A stretch of DNA of 64,000 nt from assembly GCF_014773275.1 (NCBI RefSeq), contig NZ_JACWMW010000001.1, positions 806,001 to 870,000 of the forward strand, written 5' to 3'. Below, piece after piece: positions 61,760 through 64,000 of this stretch; the first letter of the stretch is position 1, and each line of letters opens with the position of its first letter. Position numbers and translations under genes: made by a program. This DNA is from Mucilaginibacter rigui. GTDB lineage: Bacteria > Bacteroidota > Bacteroidia > Sphingobacteriales > Sphingobacteriaceae. The notes below the pieces were generated by a model. It made no database searches. It was not told where the DNA came from and saw only the letters and a program-made list of their open reading frames with translations.

Positions 61760-64000
61760 TTAAAGTTTGTAGCTTAAGGTGGTTAAAAACTGCCTTGGCG
61801 GTATAGGGTTCACACTATAGTTTTCGTGCACGTTCCAGTTAAGTACGTTGCCTATGTTTGATACTTTACCAATGATAGATAGCTTTTTATAGGTATAACC
61901 TACAGATGCATCAACCGTGGTGAATTTTGGTACAGATACTAACCTCGACGCCGGCAGCGGCTGCCCTGTAGCAGGGTATACGTTGTTGAAACCGGCAATG
62001 CGGTTACCCAGGTAATAAACCGATGCGCCAACTTTAAAGCCCTTAAGGCTGCCATCATAAAAATTATAGAAGGCGCTTGCATTGGCTGTGTGCTTTGGCA
62101 CGTTAAGCAACGGCTCGCCGGCTATGTTCCTGCCGGGTATGGCAGGGTTTACATAACGTGCGTTGGTATAGCTGTAACCCGCCAACAGGTCAAGGCCCTT
62201 AACGGGGTGGCCCGCAATATCAAGCTCTATACCATCGCTTTTAGTTTTGCCCGCCAGCGTTTTAATATTGCTATTGGTATTAGGCGTTACACCATCGGGG
62301 CCAAAAGGTGCCTTTTGCGCAAGGTTATTATTAATGATGCGGTATGCAGTAACGTTTACAGATAAATTACCATTCAGGAAATCGTTTTTAACACCCGCCT
62401 CAAACTGATCTATCAATGAAGGATCGAGCGGGTTGTTGTTAACATCGGTACCGGTATTAACAACAAACGAGTTTGAATAGCTGGCAAATAAAGCGGTGTT
62501 GGCAAGCGGTTTGTAAACGATACCTACCCGTGGCGAGAATGCCTTATCTTCCTTACCTTTTGCCTGCGCAGTTAAGGCCGTGCTGTAATAATTGGTAACG
62601 GTAGTAGGCGATATGTATTGGTATGACCAGCGTATGCCCGCTAACACCTTCACTTTCTCTGATAAGCTGATCAGGTCATTAAAGTACGCGCCAAAACGGT
62701 TGGTTGGGGTAAGCACATTGTAAAAAGGGTTCATGTTAGGCTTATCTGTACGTTGCGTGTATTTGTCCAGGTCAAATATGTTGATGGTATCATAAATACC
62801 CGATTGCAATGCGCCGTTTTGATCAAGGTAACTTGATGCACCGCCTACGGTAGCCACGTAAGTATAGTTGGTATTGCGGTACCAGTCGGCATCAACGCCT
62901 GCTAAAATATTATGTTTAACAGCGCCGGTGTTAAACTCTCCGTTAACGTTAAACTGGCCTGTGAAATAATCCTCAAGTGTTTTAGTGCGGTTAAGGTTAC
63001 GTTTCCAGTCGCCAACGTTATCGGGCTGTATGCGCTCTGTAGTTTGGTACTGGCGGTCAAAATGCTGGTATGATAAACCTCCGCTCAGTTTCCACAGGTT
63101 ATTTATCTGGTGGTTAATGGTAGCTGTAGCAGTGGTTTGCTTTGTATTACCGGTTGACCATAAAGCACCTAAGTACCTGTTGCGCGGAACATTGGCTATG
63201 ATGTTATTAACCTGCCCGGTACCAAAATCGGGCGTAAAGTCATAATTCAGATAATCGCCTTCAACAATAATGTTTGTTTTATCGCTTATTTTATAAAGTA
63301 ACGATGGGTTAATATAAAACCTTTCAGATTTTACGTTGTCGCGGTAGCTGTTTGCTTTTTCATAGGTGCCATTTAAGCGGTAAGCTAATTTGGATGATAT
63401 AGGGCCGTAAACATCAAACGCAGGTTTATACAGGTCATAGCTGCCATAAGTCATAGATACCCGGCCTCCCTGCTCAAACTGAGGTTTTTTAGTAACCAGG
63501 TTTAATATACCACCCGGTGCAACGTTACCGTAAAGCATGGCTGCGCTTCCTTTTAAAATTTCAACACGTTCTAATGAACTTATCTCTGGCATTACGCCCG
63601 AATTAACCCTAAAGCCGTTCTTGAACATATTGGTACTTGAAAAGTTATAGCCACGTGCAGCAAAGGTTTCCTGCGTGTTGCCGCGGGCGCTGTACAGGTA
63701 AACGCCATTTACATTTTTAATAACATCACTAAGGCGCAGGGATTGCTGCTGATCAAGCACATCGCGGCCAATAACCGACACGCTTTGCGGCAGATCAATA
63801 GGGGCAACGCTCATTTTGCCAATGCTCAGGTTTTTGCGGTTGATAGTTTTGGTAGATGATATTACAACCTCATTTAAGGCTGTTGAGGTTTCTGAAAGTA
63901 CAAATTCAATGTTAACAGTTTGGCCTTCGGAAACGGTTGCCGTTTTTTCTTCACTTTTTGTGCCTGTGTACGATGCTTTTATAGTGTAAGTGCCGGGCTT
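61760..64000 (-). CDS. TonB-dependent siderophore receptor, 5' end cut by window edge
   Basis: At least 746 codons are visible; the frame continues unbroken to base 64000, beyond an internal ATG at 63814. It shows the end of a CarboxypepD_reg-like domain (KPGTYTIKASYTG), the TonB-box-like ALNEVVIS segment, the plug (DLPQSVSVIGRDVLDQQ, VAPGGILNLVTKKP) and a barrel ending LTTLSYKL. The plug matches ferric-siderophore receptors of the FhuA/FpvA type. The ligand is unknown. The downstream PepSY gene supports iron uptake. Confidence 0.92.
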   Translation of the reverse strand, partial: KPGTYTIKASYTGTKSEEKTATVSEGQTVNIEFVLSETSTALNEVVISSTKTINRKNLSIGKMSVAPIDLPQSVSVIGRDVLDQQQSLRLSDVIKNVNGVYLYSARGNTQETFAARGYNFSSTNMFKNGFRVNSGVMPEISSLERVEILKGSAAMLYGNVAPGGILNLVTKKPQFEQGGRVSMTYGSYDLYKPAFDVYGPISSKLAYRLNGTYEKANSYRDNVKSERFYINPSLLYKISDKTNIIVEGDYLNYDFTPDFGTGQVNNIIANVPRNRYLGALWSTGNTKQTTATATINHQINNLWKLSGGLSYQHFDRQYQTTERIQPDNVGDWKRNLNRTKTLEDYFTGQFNVNGEFNTGAVKHNILAGVDADWYRNTNYTYVATVGGASSYLDQNGALQSGIYDTINIFDLDKYTQRTDKPNMNPFYNVLTPTNRFGAYFNDLISLSEKVKVLAGIRWSYQYISPTTVTNYYSTALTAQAKGKEDKAFSPRVGIVYKPLANTALFASYSNSFVVNTGTDVNNNPLDPSLIDQFEAGVKNDFLNGNLSVNVTAYRIINNNLAQKAPFGPDGVTPNTNSNIKTLAGKTKSDGIELDIAGHPVKGLDLLAGYSYTNARYVNPAIPGRNIAGEPLLNVPKHTANASAFYNFYDGSLKGFKVGASVYYLGNRIAGFNNVYPATGQPLPASRLVSVPKFTTVDASVGYTYKKLSIIGKVSNIGNVLNWNVHENYSVNPIPPRQFLTTLSYKL

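Overview
The window looks like chromosomal DNA of a member of the Bacteroidota, most likely Sphingobacteriaceae (Mucilaginibacter/Pedobacter-like). I infer this from TonB receptors with an N-terminal CarboxypepD_reg domain, a DUF5686 outer-membrane protein, TPR-HTH and LytTR regulators, weak Shine-Dalgarno sites, repeated promoter -7 elements of the form TAnnTTTG, and intergenic palindromes. No species call is possible from sequence alone. No rRNA, tRNA, CRISPR, transposase or phage gene was seen.

Layout. 1-3978 (minus): a FixL-like PAS histidine kinase and a receiver-cNMP-Crp response regulator, followed by D-lactate dehydrogenase and the start of oxygen-independent coproporphyrinogen oxidase (hemN, cut by the left edge). 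4.2-10 kb: an RRM RNA-binding protein, a TlpA thioredoxin with an unknown partner, topoisomerase III, an outer-membrane barrel and an AraC-MGMT protein. 10.2-20.8 kb (minus): a potassium-uptake cluster comprising an NtrC-type sigma-54 regulator, a 27-codon membrane ORF, kdpF, kdpA, kdpB, kdpC, a porin, the KdpD sensor half and a separate histidine kinase. 20.9-27.1 kb: a secreted repeat protein, a small HExxH protein, a Tat-type metallophosphoesterase, a glycosyltransferase, a LytTR regulator and a TPR-HTH regulator. 27.4-32.5 kb (plus): TonB receptor, beta-helix lipoprotein and beta-propeller phytase, probably a phytate-phosphorus locus. 32.6-37.1 kb (minus): cytochrome bd oxidase (cydBA), a small acidic protein, an FNR-like regulator with four cysteines, DoxX and a small membrane protein. 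37.2-39.6 kb (plus): a ClC transporter and a membrane protein. 39.7-46.6 kb (minus): a tripartite RND efflux pump with its TetR regulator. 46.7-50.2 kb: MarR, DUF5686 protein and a small unknown protein. 50.4-57.2 kb (minus): HD-PycTM protein, polyphosphate kinase, SdiA-regulated-like lipoprotein and a large Omp85-like barrel with an atypical-kinase-like domain. 57.3-60.4 kb (plus): PAP2 phosphatase and a GAF protein. 60.5-64 kb (minus): PepSY membrane protein and a siderophore-type TonB receptor cut by the right edge.

Themes. Oxygen: two independent predicted oxygen sensors (heme-PAS/REC-Crp and an Fe-S FNR type) sit beside genes suited to low oxygen (hemN, D-LDH, cytochrome bd). Phosphate: phytase, polyphosphate kinase, PAP2 and calcineurin-type phosphatases recur. 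Regulation can be read directly in several gaps: matched TetR operators at two promoters, a MarR-type dyad over a -33 element, and a palindromic bidirectional promoter. Several families of inverted-repeat elements mark gene ends, sometimes in mosaics.

The strongest candidates for under-described biology are the HD-PycTM/PPK1/lipoprotein/kinase-like-Omp85 operon and the FixL-like kinase paired with a receiver-Crp fusion.
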